Shown: positions 12,719 to 22,429 of the stretch, in pieces | How the letters are laid out: each line of letters opens with the position of its first letter | Numbering within the stretch: the stretch's first letter is position 1 | Source of the DNA: Amblyomma americanum | Lineage: Eukaryota > Arthropoda > Arachnida > Ixodida > Ixodidae | Direction of reading: 5' to 3' | Assembly: GCF_052857255.1 (NCBI RefSeq) | Contig: NC_135497.1 | Location: forward strand, 114,600,456 to 114,664,455 | DNA: 64,000 nucleotides | The notes under the pieces: generated by a model | Database searches by the model: none | What the model saw: the letters and a program-made list of their open reading frames with translations, nothing else | What the model was told of the DNA's origin: nothing | Translations under genes and position numbers: made by a program

Positions 12719-13901
12719 CAAACACCTCCGTCAGCATGCCGGATGCCATCCCTTTGCCGTCTGTCTTGCTGAAGCAGCCACGCGAACCACGCACCTTTCA
12801 AGTTTTCCAGGTGAGGACCCGGAGGACTGGCTCGAGAAGTTCGAGCGCATAGCTCAATACAACAGGTGGGCTGACGACTCGAAGCTGCAGCACGTGTTTT
12901 TTTCACTGGAGGGCGCAGCTCGTATTTGGTTTCAGAACCGAGAAGGCACAATAACAACATGGGGCTCCTTCAAGACTCAGTTTTTGCAGGCTTTTATCAC
13001 CGTCCTCAGGAAAGAACGTTCCGAGCTGATCCTCCAGACACGCGTCCAACTACCAAATGAGACCGTCCTCGTTTACTCCGAGGACATGGCGAAGCTCTTC
13101 CGCCGGGCTGATCCCAACATGTCCGCAGAGAAGAAGCTGCGTTTTTTTATGCGGGGCATCAAGGAGCAGATCTTCGCTGGGTTAGCTCGAAGCCCGCCCA
13201 AAACGGTCGCCGAATTTGTTTCCGAAGCCACTACGATGGAAAAGATGCTCGACATGAGATCCAGACAGTACGAGCTTCCGCCGTCGCTGATGTCTACCAG
13301 CGGTGTCGACGCTTCTAGCCACGACATCCTTCGGGAAACCATTCGGACCGTCGTACGCGAAGAGCTTCAAAAGCTCTTTCCAGCCCCAGAGTCGCCGCAA
13401 GTTTCTTCCATTTCGGACATTATTCGTGAAGAGGTCCAACAGGCGCTCATGCCGCCAGCCCCTCTTCACCCGAAAACAACACCCCAGATGATGACATACG
13501 CCGCAGCCGTTCGCCGTCCACCGCCACCTCCAAGTCGCCCGGATACACCTGGCCACATTCACCGCCAACCACACCCACCTCACCCTTCTCAGCTTCTCCC
13601 TCGGAAGAGCGACGTCTGGCGTACCGCCGATTATCGCGCTCTGTGCTATCACTGCGGCGGGCCCGGTCACGTCTACCGCAACTGTCGTTACCGGCGTATG
13701 GGTCTGCAGAGATATCGTGTCGATGCGCCCCGACCACAGCGTGGTCAATGGCCTCAAGAAATAAGCGATTACCTGGCCGCGACACCCGAAGCACCACACT
13801 GCTATGCCCGGTCGCCGTCTCCACGTCGTTTCTCGTCTCTGCGACGTTTTTCCGCCGACATTTCGCGTGTCAGGTCTCCTAGTCCCCGTCGGGAAAACTA
13901 G
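12719..13901 (+). pseudogene. gag: gypsy gag polyprotein, frameshifted
   Basis: Gag forms the nucleocapsid-like particle of the element. The N-terminal part reads in one frame up to PRTFQVFQ (about 12,810), then continues as GEDPEDWLEKFERI in the next frame, so one base has been lost near 12,796-12,810. From 12894 the frame runs uninterrupted to a stop at 13899-13901. It includes the GAARIWFQN capsid motif typical of gypsy gag, Pro-rich linkers, and near the end a single CCHC zinc knuckle (C-YHC-GGPGH-VYRNC), followed by an Arg/Ser-rich tail. The exact start is uncertain; an ATG at 12736 (MPDAIPLP) is plausible. Confidence 0.8.
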
Positions 13902-14059
13902 AAGCGGCAACCTTTGGGGGCAAGGTTGGTCACCGGCGACATGTCCAAGATCCTCCACTGCTGCACAAACATGACCGACCGCTTATACGACGCACCGACG
14001 ATCACCAGACCGATAACACGCCTCGCCGCATCACTTCTTCGCCGCAACGAAACCGCCTG

Positions 14060-14275
14060 GTGCCGCACCGCAGCCGTGAGCGGTCTCCGCGACGTTGCCG
14101 TACACCTACGACTACAACTGCTGATCTGAGCATTTCAATCGATGGTACAGACGTCACCCCACTTGTGGACACCGGCGCCGACTACTCGGTAATCAGTGGA
14201 CCTTTTGCCGCGACTCTGAAAAAGGTGACCACACCTTGGACGGGTCCACAGCTTCGTACTGCCAGGGGTCATTTG
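14060..14275 (+). pseudogene. gypsy aspartic protease, 5' half (split by LINE)
   Basis: This reads LVDTGADYSVIS, the DTGA active-site motif of retroviral-type aspartic proteases, within about 70 residues that begin with an Arg-rich linker. The frame enters the nested LINE at about 14,276. The matching second half of the enzyme (ILGMNFL flap-to-C-terminal signature) resumes at 18,600. The domain is therefore physically interrupted and cannot fold as encoded. Confidence 0.8.
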
Positions 14276-14485
14276 ATTTTTCATTTCATTTCATTTCATT
14301 TATTGAAGCCTTAAGGGCCCGTGGGCATTCCACAAGGCGGGGGCAAGAACAGTGTGTACAACATATGGTACGAGCTCAACAAAAACAAAAAGCAATGAAA
14401 CGAAACTAAGAAAAAAAACATTAAGATTAAAAACATTAAAGGAGATAGTAACACAGGATCAGATTACTTGATGAAGCCGAATACA

Positions 14486-16009
14486 TCACGTAAGACACAG
14501 GTGATTCGCTAATTCAGTGCGGAAAATTGCTCGATCTGTGCAAGAAGCAATATTATCAGGTAGGGCATTCCATCGGGCTATTGCATCTGGAAAGAATGAA
14601 ACATTCATAGCTGATGTGCGGCCTTTAATGGGAGCTATGGGATGAGTGTGGTTTAGGCGAGGGGATATTCTTGATGGCGGCTGCAGCAAAGGATGCCTGT
14701 TAATAGGGCGGTAGAAAAAGGAATGAAGGAGGCATAGGCGTGATACGATGCGACGTGATTGGGGACTTGGGAGAGAAAGGGCTCGTTTTAGTGCAGTGAC
14801 ACTACTATCACGCGAGTACTATGACATGATGAACCGTGCAGCTCGATTTTGAACGGCTTTTAATTCATTTGTAAGGTATGCTTGTGAAGGGTTCCAGATG
14901 GATGAGGCGTATTCAAGCTTTGGGCGTACGTATGTCTGATAAGCTAGTTGTCTGATTTCAGGTGGTGCTGATGTTAGGTTCCGTCGCAGATAACCAAGAG
15001 TGCGTGAGGCCTGGGAGCATATTGAATTAATATGAGTGACCCATGATAAGGATGATGTCAGGTGAAAGCCAAGGTATTTGTAAGAGGAAGTTCGGGCAAT
15101 GGGAGTTGAATTAATATGGTATGTGCAGTTAATAGAGGTTTGTTTACGAGAAAAGGACATGAGTTGGCATTTGTCTAGGTTAAGTGGCATGTGCCATTTT
15201 TCACACCATGATGCAATTGTGTCTATATCATTTTGTAGCTTAATGGTGTCTTCAGGGGCATGGATGATGTTATAAACGACGCAGTCATCCGCAAAAAGTC
15301 GAAGTTTGGTTATTGTGTTAGATGGGAGATCATTTATGTAGATTAAGAATAACAACGGTGATAACCCTGCGCCCTGAGGGACACCTGATGTGACGTCAGT
15401 ATGCGATGAGCTGCAACAGTTGGCGAATGTAAATTGCACGTGCCCTTTAAGAAAGTGCTCGAGCCAGATAAGTAATGTTTGCGGGATTCCAAGTAAAGCA
15501 AGTTTAGCTAGCAGATGATTATGCGAAACACGGTCGAATGCCTTGGAAAAGTCGAGAAAGATGGCATCAATTTCTAGGCGATTGTCCATGTACTGAAGGA
15601 TGTCGTGAGTGAATTCGGCGAGCTGTGTTTCGCATGATAGTAGTTTTCGAAAGCCATGTTGATGCGGGTAAAAGTAATTTAGTGATTCAAGATGAGCGAT
15701 TAAATTTGATGCTATTACGTGCTCAAGGTGTTTGGACGGGATGCTGGTGAGCGAAATTGGTCGATAGTTGTTTGGTTTTGACCGATCTCCTGATTTGTAA
15801 ATAGGAATTATTTTTGCTTTTTTCCAATCGTGAGGAACTTCGCCGGTACTTAGGGACTGTGAGAACAACAGGTATAGTATTTTACTTGATATTGCGGTAG
15901 TATTCTTTAACATTTTGGTGCTAATTTGGTCACATCCAGCTGACGACGATAGTTTCAGGGAGTTAATTAAGTTGGCTATTCCATCGGCATTAATTTCTAT
16001 TTCTGGCAT
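14486..16009 (-). pseudogene. LINE ORF2, reverse transcriptase part
   Basis: On the - strand the frame opens after the endonuclease. It shows the RT blocks in order: WKKAKIIPIYKSGD, NYRPISL, HQHGFRK, LDFSKAFDRVSH, SGVPQGAGLSPLLFLIYIND and the catalytic FADD (15284-15295). It ends with LEYASSIWNP and an AARF motif. A stop lies at 14819-14821. The C-terminal tail (WNALPDNI) continues in the same frame to 14486. The intact catalytic block suggests recent activity before the damage. Confidence 0.85.
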
Positions 16010-16025
16010 TTAAGTCACTGGAAAG

Positions 16026-17224
16026 TCATGCATGGAAGAATAGCGTTAGTGGAAGAAAACACTGATGAAAAATACTTGTAAGAGCCGTCGCGCATTGATC
16101 TAACTCGACCGGTTGGTCATCATCTCCTGAGAGTTCGAACTGCTTAGTATGGCTTTTGGGGGAGAGAATTCGCCAGAATTTACTTGGGTTTGACTGTAAT
16201 ATTGATAGCAGATCAGAAGAAAAAAATTTCTTTTTAGACGCCTTCAATTCTTTAACATAATTATTTGCACTAAGACGGTATCGCTCCCCTGCCGTGCAGC
16301 TATTAACTAGTTTCGCGTGCCTGTAGTGCCGTGTTTTTTTGTTAAGGAGGCTTTTAAGACGGTTGTTGAACCATTGGTTGTTTAAATCAGTCTTTATAAG
16401 GACGGTGGGAATGTAAGAAGCTTGTAAATTAAGTATCATGTTTTTATATAATTCCCAATTCGTGTTGACAAAGCGAGATGAGTATATAGTACTAAAGTGC
16501 TCATAAAACTGTTCAAGTTCCCGTTTAATTGCTTTAAAGTCCGCTCTCTTATAATCAGCAATAAGCTTTTGGGTAGGGGATCTCTTTTTGATAGGTAATG
16601 AGATGCATATATGAAGGAGGCTATGATCGCTGAAGCCCGGTAATATGTTTATGCTTTTATTGTCGTCTGGATTTGATGTCAGTAAAAGATCCATGTATTG
16701 TCGCCTCTTGTTGGGCATGTTATTACTTGATGTAAGTTGAAATCTAGAACTAAATCAAGGAACTGTTTTGCTTCGTTTGATTGTGATTTGTGAGGTTCTG
16801 GTAGCAGAGGCCAGTTGATAGTCGGGTAGTTGAAGTCACCAAAAAGAAAGGTAGGCGCGTTGGGTAGCTTGCTCCGAATTGATGTCAGTGAAAGGCGAAG
16901 GGAATTGCAGAATGATGGGCTATTTCCAGGAGGACGGTAGCAGATACCGAAAACTGTTTTGATACCCGTACATTGTACGCAGACCCACGTCAGTTCTATG
17001 ATATCGTCGTGGCTAATGAGCGATGATGATACGGTGCTTTTCACGGCTAGAAGTACTCCTCCTCCTCTTTTGCCCAGTCTGTCGTGACGATATAGTGTTA
17101 AGTTAGCGTTGGAGGGAAAAATTTCGTGGTCGTATATGTCCTGGTGTAGCCACGTTTCATTGAGTAGAATGATGTCTGTATTGCTGTCCTCGATAAAGCA
17201 GAGAAGTTCTTCACGTGTTGGCAT
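16026..17224 (-). pseudogene. LINE ORF2, AP-type endonuclease part
   Basis: Endonuclease motifs are LNETWL, YRHDR followed by GGGV, CYRPPGN, LFGDFNYP and, after a frameshift near 16,720, SDHSLL. These are the metal-binding and catalytic signatures of the exonuclease-endonuclease-phosphatase fold that nicks target DNA to prime reverse transcription. A linker of about 200 residues follows, and another frameshift/stop near 16,010-16,025 separates it from the RT part. Confidence 0.85.
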
Positions 17225-17317
17225 TACACTTCGTATGTTAGTAAATGTGATGTTTAAATCCAGAAAAGAGCGCGGCCGAGTGCTGAAGGGAGCCCGGGTG
17301 GGTTGTGTGGCAGGGCG

Positions 17318-18279
17318 TCAATTACCATTGTCATGGATGCCATCAGGTGGTGCGGCGTTGTGACGTGTGGGGCGAGGCATGGTGTGTTCTTTGACACTAT
17401 CAGATGCGGGGTCATAAAAGTAGCACTTGCTTCCCACGTACAGTTTTTCAAAGATAAGCTTAAACGCACATTTCAGCGGCCGGATGAAAGCCAACAGTTT
17501 TGAGCGTGCAAACCACGTGGGAGCAGCGAAGTCCTCTCTAATTGCAAAATCTGTGTCTTTGAGCTTACGTCCGCAACTCAGTATGGTTTCTTTCGTCTTG
17601 AAATGAGCGAATTTTACGATTATAGGGCGCTTTTTTGATGTTGAAAAGTTACCAAGACGGTGTGCACGCTCTATGCATGAATGATCAAGTTTTAGGTCTA
17701 GATTGTTTTCGCAGAGTGACAAAACTTTTTCCTCGGAATCTTTCCATTGCTCATTGATGGAATCGTTGATCCCAAAGAACAAAAGGTTTGCCCTGCGCAT
17801 TCGATTGCTGGTATAAACGCTTGCTGCTTTCAAGGCGGCTATTTCACGTTCCAGGTTATGTGACACTCCTGCGTTGAATACATTGCCCGAGACACTTTGT
17901 TTATCTGCATCAAAATATTTGTGCTATTTAAAAAGTCAGATATCCGCTTCTCTTGTGCATTTTGAATCGATTTAATTTGCTCAAGCTCAGCGTGTATCGC
18001 TGTTAGGCTGATTTCTAAGCGCTTGATGGCTTGCTGGATTTCAATGTTGTCGCTATTAGAGGGAGGTCCAGGGTTCTCTTCGACATCGCCGGACAGCAAT
18101 AACATAAGCTGGCATAGCAAATCAAAGGCAAGCGTGGTACAGCAAATATGGAGAAGACTGACAAAAAAGCGCTTCAAGTCGTAGGGGCACGACACCGCAA
18201 CAAGGAATCTATCATCACTCCTTAATTCTTTGCAAAATGTGAGGTAACGAACCTGGAAAGTTAGCAGGTTGGTGAGCAT
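17318..18279 (-). pseudogene. LINE ORF1 with 2A motif and RRM-like domain
   Basis: Starting at ATG 18279, a hydrophobic Cys/Leu-rich leader of about 63 residues ends in GDVEENPGP (18064-18090), the 2A-type ribosome-skipping consensus, so residue 72 would be the Pro released downstream. A short coiled coil with ISLTAIHAELEQIK-type heptads follows. After a frameshift near 17,860-17,885 comes an L1/CR1-type RNA-binding region (RRANLLFFGI, IERAHRLG, RPIIVKF, IREDF). A further upstream start in the same frame (18378) is possible. Known 2A-bearing LINEs use the leader either as a signal peptide or as a released peptide; which applies here is unknown. Confidence 0.8.
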
Positions 18280-18599
18280 CCTGTGACTGGCGGTGTCATG
18301 CCCCAAGCAGCTGGCAGGTTGCTGACGGTTAAGTAGCCAGCGATCAGGTCCGTGATTGATGACGTCGGTGAATGCCATGGTTGCCGGGCAGAGAGCCGGA
18401 AATGCACTGTGGGTGGCGGATCACTGGTGGTGTTCACTTGAGGCGGGAAATATCTGGTTGAAGGGGCGTTCGCTTCTTGTGAGCGGAAGAATCCTGTAGG
18501 TGGTTTGTAGAAGGCCGAAGGGAGGGCACTTTCCGGGATCCAGAACGTCAGGACCTGGAAAGTTAGCAGGTTGGTGAGCATCCTGTGACTGGCGGTGTC
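18251..18599 (-). repeat. 5'-leader duplication of nested LINE
   Basis: A 49-nt segment with an ATG and the first codons of the leader peptide (MLTNLLTFQ) is present at 18251-18299 and again at 18553-18601, about 302 bp apart. Both copies end in CCAG. The outer copy defines the 5' end of the element. Confidence 0.75.
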
Positions 18600-19140
18600 A
18601 TCACCCCAGCTGGCACGTGCACATCACGATTAACCATCGAAGAGGACACGTACCTGGCCACCTTCGTCGTACTCGACCAGTGTTCTCGGGACGTAATCCT
18701 CGGAATGAATTTTTTGACAGAAAATGGCGCGGTCATTGACCTTAAATCGACGTCAGTGACGTTCTCCACCGAGAACGCAATCCACAGAGCTTTCGAACGT
18801 CCCACGGCTCTTTCCATCCTTGATGACGTCATCATTCCATCCCGTTCGAGCGTTGTGGTCTCTGTCGGCGCGAATACGCTGTGAAAGTTTGAAGCTGTCG
18901 TCGAAAGCAAACCAATTATGCTTTTCGACCGCTGCCTTGCTGTCGCCAGAGGGGTCGTTTACCTCGAAAACGGAGAAACCGAAGTCCTGCTTACAAATTT
19001 TGGCAGTGAGCACCAACATCTTAGCCTTGGGACTACTGTGGCCCACGTTCATGGTATCGCCGACATTCGACGAGCGCCCAGTCTTGCCATGGTGTCGTCA
19101 ACAGAAGTTCACACCGGTGTTCCCGACTTCCAGTACGACA
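18600..19140 (+). pseudogene. gypsy protease 3' half and linker
   Basis: The frame resumes after the nested LINE with ITPAGTC and continues to DVILGMNFL, the conserved second signature of retroviral-type proteases, and on to the linker toward RT. One in-frame stop lies at 18882-18884; the frame then continues through VVYLENGETEVLLTNFG. Together with 14060-14275 this would make a complete protease domain. Confidence 0.75.
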
Positions 19141-20604
19141 TTAACCCCGCACTTTCGCCGCAGCAGAGAGGCCAAGTAGAAAATCTCCTCCAGCGCTACG
19201 GCGATACCTTCTCGACTTCTTCCCGCGTCGGCAGAACACACTTGGCCAAGCGTCGGATAATTACAGATGACGCCGTGCACCCTCTCAGATAGTCACCTTA
19301 CCGCGTGTCTTCCACGGAACGCGCCGCAATCAGCCGTCAAGTTAAGGAGATGCTTCGAGACGACGTCATTGAGCCCTCTCGTAGTCCGTTGGCGGCACCT
19401 GTCGTCCTCGTGAAGAAAAAAAGATGGTACAGTGCGGTTTGGTGTGGACTACCGTCGCCTAAACAAAGTAACTAAAAAAGATGTTTATCCCCTTCCTCGA
19501 ATCGACGATGCTCTCGATCACCTCTGCTATGCAAAATATTTCTCATCCATGGACCTCAAATCAGGATATTGGCAAATCGAGGTAGATGAACGGGACCGAT
19601 AAAAAACCGCATTTATTACTCCGGACGGGCTCTATGAGTTTAAGGCAATGCCATTTGGTTTGTGCTCTGCACCCGCAACGTTCCAACGGCTGATGGACAC
19701 AGTTCTGGCAGACCTGAAATGGCAGACATGCCTCGTCTACCTTGATGACGCTGTTGTGTTCGCCCCAACGTTCGAGGAGCACCTTCAGCGCCTTGAAGAT
19801 GTGCTGCAAGCCATAAAGTCTTCTGGGCTAACGTTAAAAATTGAGAAATGCCGCTTTGCTTACACTGAGCTAAATTTCTTGGGTCACGTCGTCAGTTGCG
19901 AGGGAGTTCGGCCGGACCCGGACAAAACCAAAGCTATTGCCAATTTCCCTCCACCACAGGACCAAAAGGAAGTCCGCCGCTTTCTAGGATTATGTGCCTA
20001 TTACCGTCGCTTTGTGAAAGATTTCGCTCAAATCGCCGAGCCCCTGACGCGCTTGACAAGGACAGAGACGCCTTTCACGTGGGATGCCCCTCAAGCACAA
20101 GCATTTGAAACTCTTCAACGCCACCTGCAAGGACCTCCAGTTCTGGCTCACTTCGACGAAGACGCAGATACGGAGCTTCATACTGACGCAAGCAACGTAG
20201 GCATGGGTGCCGTTCTGGTTCAAATCCACAGCAGTCGAGAGCGAGTCATCGCTTCCGCAAGCCGCTCTTTGTCTCGCGCTGAAGCTAACTACTCAGCAAC
20301 TGAGAAAGAGTGTCTAGCGATCGTGTGGGCGACGTCGAAATTTCGACCCTACCTTTATGGAAAACGTTTTACTGTAATTACGGACCATCATGCCTTGTGT
20401 TGGCTTGCGACCCTCAAAGATTCATCAGCCCGCCTTGTCAGATGGAGTCTGCGCCTCCAAGAATACGACATGACAGTGGCGTACAAGTCCGGCCGGAAAC
20501 ACTCGGATGCCGATTGCCTCTCGCGTGCCCCCGTCCAATCCCCAACGGATGAGGCAACTACGACGACGACGTTCCTTAAATGCGATCAGTGCAACGAGCC
20601 TTGC
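19141..20604 (+). pseudogene. pol: gypsy reverse transcriptase and RNase H
   Basis: The RT part reads [48 protein letters not shown] and YLDDAVVF (usually YLDD plus VV). RNase H follows ([49 protein letters not shown]). Damage as read: TAG at 19290-19292, a shift in the A-run near 19,418-19,425, TAA at 19600-19602, and a one-base shift near 20,573. From 19648 the RT palm, RNase H and connection domains are in one clean frame of 319 codons. Confidence 0.9.
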
Positions 20605-21858
20605 TGACAAACAATACGCCGACCCAGAACTTCGGGACCTCATTGAGTTTCTTAACGGGACCCCCCGACTGTCCCGAGGGCTTTCAAGCGCTCGGTAGCG
20701 TCTCTCTGCGTTCGCCATGGTGTCCTCGTAAAGAAAAATTTCGCCGCAAACAGCCAGCAATACCTTATTGTTATACCGGCAAGCCTAAGGGACGAAATCC
20801 TTCAAGCTTCACACGATGAACCGACTTCTGGACATTTGGGTGTAGCCCGCACGCTTGCAAGAATCAAAGAGAAGTATTACTGGCCCCGCCTTCAGTCGGA
20901 CGTTGCACACTACGTCAGAACGTGCCGAGGCTGTCAGCATCGCAAAGTGCCCTCAACAAAACCTGCTGGATTCTTGAAGCCTATAGCACCACCATCGCGG
21001 CCTTTCCAGCAGATCGGGATGGACATGCTGGGCCCGTTCCCTCTTTCTCATTCGGGAAACAAGTGGGTCATCGTGGCAACTGACTATCTGACCCGATACG
21101 CGGAAACATCAGCTCTGCCAAGTGCCACAGCCCTTGACGTAGCAAAATTTTTCACCCATCAGATCGTTTTGCGTCACGGTGCCCCGGAGACCCTAATCAC
21201 CGACAGGGGTACAGCTTTCATGGCTGACCTCCTACAGCAGATTTTACTCCACAGACATACAGACCACCGAAGGACGACATCCTATCAGCCTCAGACGAAC
21301 GCTTTAATGGAACGCTTAAACAAAACGCTAGGTGACATGCTCTCCATGTATGTCGACGTTCAGCACAAAACTTGGGACGAAGTACTCCAATACGTCATCT
21401 TTGCATACAATACGGCCGTTCAGGAAACGACAAACATGCCACCGTTCCGTCTCGTTTACGGCCGCGACGTGACCACGATGCTAGACGCCATGTTACCGCA
21501 TGTGGACGACATCGACCCGAATGCGGATCTTCACACCTTCCTGCACCTCGCTGAAGAGGCTCGTCAGCTGGCCAGGGTGAGGATTCTCGACCAACAATAC
21601 CGAGACGCCCAACACTATAACCTCCGATGCCGTGATGCTCGGCACTCATCAGGAGACCATGTGTGGGTCTGGTTTCCCATTCGCCGACGCGGACTTAGCG
21701 AAAAGCTCCTCTGCCGGTATTTTGGACCTTACAAAGTCATCAGGCCACTTGGAGACCTGAACTATGAAGTCGTTCCTGACGGCTTTCAGAAGACTCGGCA
21801 CTCCCAGCACCCTGAGGTGGTACACGTTGTCCGCCTCAAGCCTTACTACGAGTGGTAG
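20605..21858 (+). pseudogene. gypsy integrase
   Basis: The order of domains is normal. The HHCC zinc-binding region has His in SHDEP and SGHLG, then CRGCQ. The catalytic core follows with D (GMDMLGPF), D (LITDRG) and E (NALMERLNK), then a C-terminal GPY/F-like module (CRYFGPYKVI). The upstream linker is shifted by one base in a C-run at about 20,661-20,667. From about 20,713 the integrase frame is open to TAG at 21856-21858. The catalytic triad is intact as read. Confidence 0.9.
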
Positions 21859-21969
21859 CGCTAGAGCTAGATATACGGCCGCACAACACGTGAACTTCCC
21901 TTGGTGAACTTTTTTTTTCAACACGCCGGCTACGCATCGGGACGATGCTGTTTTTTTTCCGGGGGCCAG
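21859..21969 (+). other. gypsy 3' untranslated region and polypurine-like tract
   Basis: This short non-coding interval lies between the integrase stop and the 3' LTR. CCGGGGGCCAG at 21959-21969 sits immediately upstream of the LTR, where the plus-strand primer (polypurine tract) is expected. It is G-rich but interrupted by pyrimidines. Confidence 0.5.
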
Positions 21970-22127
21970 TGACACAATGCATTCCGCATTTTCGCTTAGC
22001 GCTGACCTGAAGCACGCGCCGTCTCGAAGAAGAGGAAGCGGAGGTGTCAGTGATCTTGAGCTGTGGTGCAGACGTTCGCCGGATCCTGCGTTCCTGTGTT
22101 CAGTGATCACCGCATTCACGCGTGACA
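21970..22127 (+). repeat. 3' LTR of gypsy element
   Basis: It is 158 bp, opens and closes with TGACA and is followed by ATAT matching the 5' flank. It lacks the GAA expansion of the 5' LTR and differs from it at about seven other positions, so the insertion is not very recent. Confidence 0.85.
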
Positions 22128-22429
22128 ATATGTCCCGTTTTATGTATTCGTGAGTCCTCCGCCTTTCACATATAGGTTGCGAGCATACGTTTTGGAACTT
22201 GGTTTTTTTTTCGATATAGTATTGATCCTTGCATTTCAATTTGTGTTGTTTAGAATTTCTTAAAAAATGAGCTCGGGAGCTTTGCGCTTAGAGATTTCTG
22301 AATGTGCCATTTCATTTACATTGACAAATCATGCAGTTCTGGAAATCTTTAGCAAAAAACGCTTTTGGAGAAATCGTATTTTGTGAAAGTAAAATCTTTG
22401 ATTCCACATGGCATGCCCATCCCAGACAG

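Larger units (their letters stand above)
14278..18599 (-). mobile_element. CR1/L2-like LINE nested in the gypsy protease
   Basis: This non-LTR retrotransposon lies opposite to its host element. The 3' end is at 14278 with a short ATTTC-type microsatellite tail, and the 5' end is near 18,599. Protein order is ORF1 (2A motif, coiled coil, RRM-like), then ORF2 (apurinic-type endonuclease, then RT with FADD). Gypsy sequence resumes in the correct protease frame at about 18,600, so it inserted with little or no target-site duplication. Several frameshifts and stops show it is dead. The clade (CR1/L2 group) is inferred from RT motifs and the microsatellite tail. Confidence 0.85.
12310..22127 (+). 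mobile_element. Ty3/gypsy LTR retrotransposon, degenerate, with nested LINE
   Basis: A 5' LTR (12310-12511) and a 3' LTR (21970-22127) both begin TGACAC and end GTGACA. Both are flanked by ATAT (12306-12309 and 22128-22131), a probable 4-bp target-site duplication. Between them, in order, are gag with a CCHC knuckle, protease, RT, RNase H and integrase, the usual Ty3/gypsy order. Without the nested LINE at 14278-18599 the element is about 5.5 kb, a normal size. The LTRs differ at about seven bases plus a GAA-rich insertion in the 5' copy. Many stops and frameshifts show it is no longer coding-competent as read. Confidence 0.9.

Noticed and set aside
13182..13958. 258-codon - strand frame opposite gag
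   Set aside because: It is a shadow of the GC-rich gag coding strand with no motif of its own.
21649..22239. 196-codon - strand frame across integrase end and 3' LTR
   Set aside because: It crosses the LTR boundary and untranslated DNA and has no recognisable domain.
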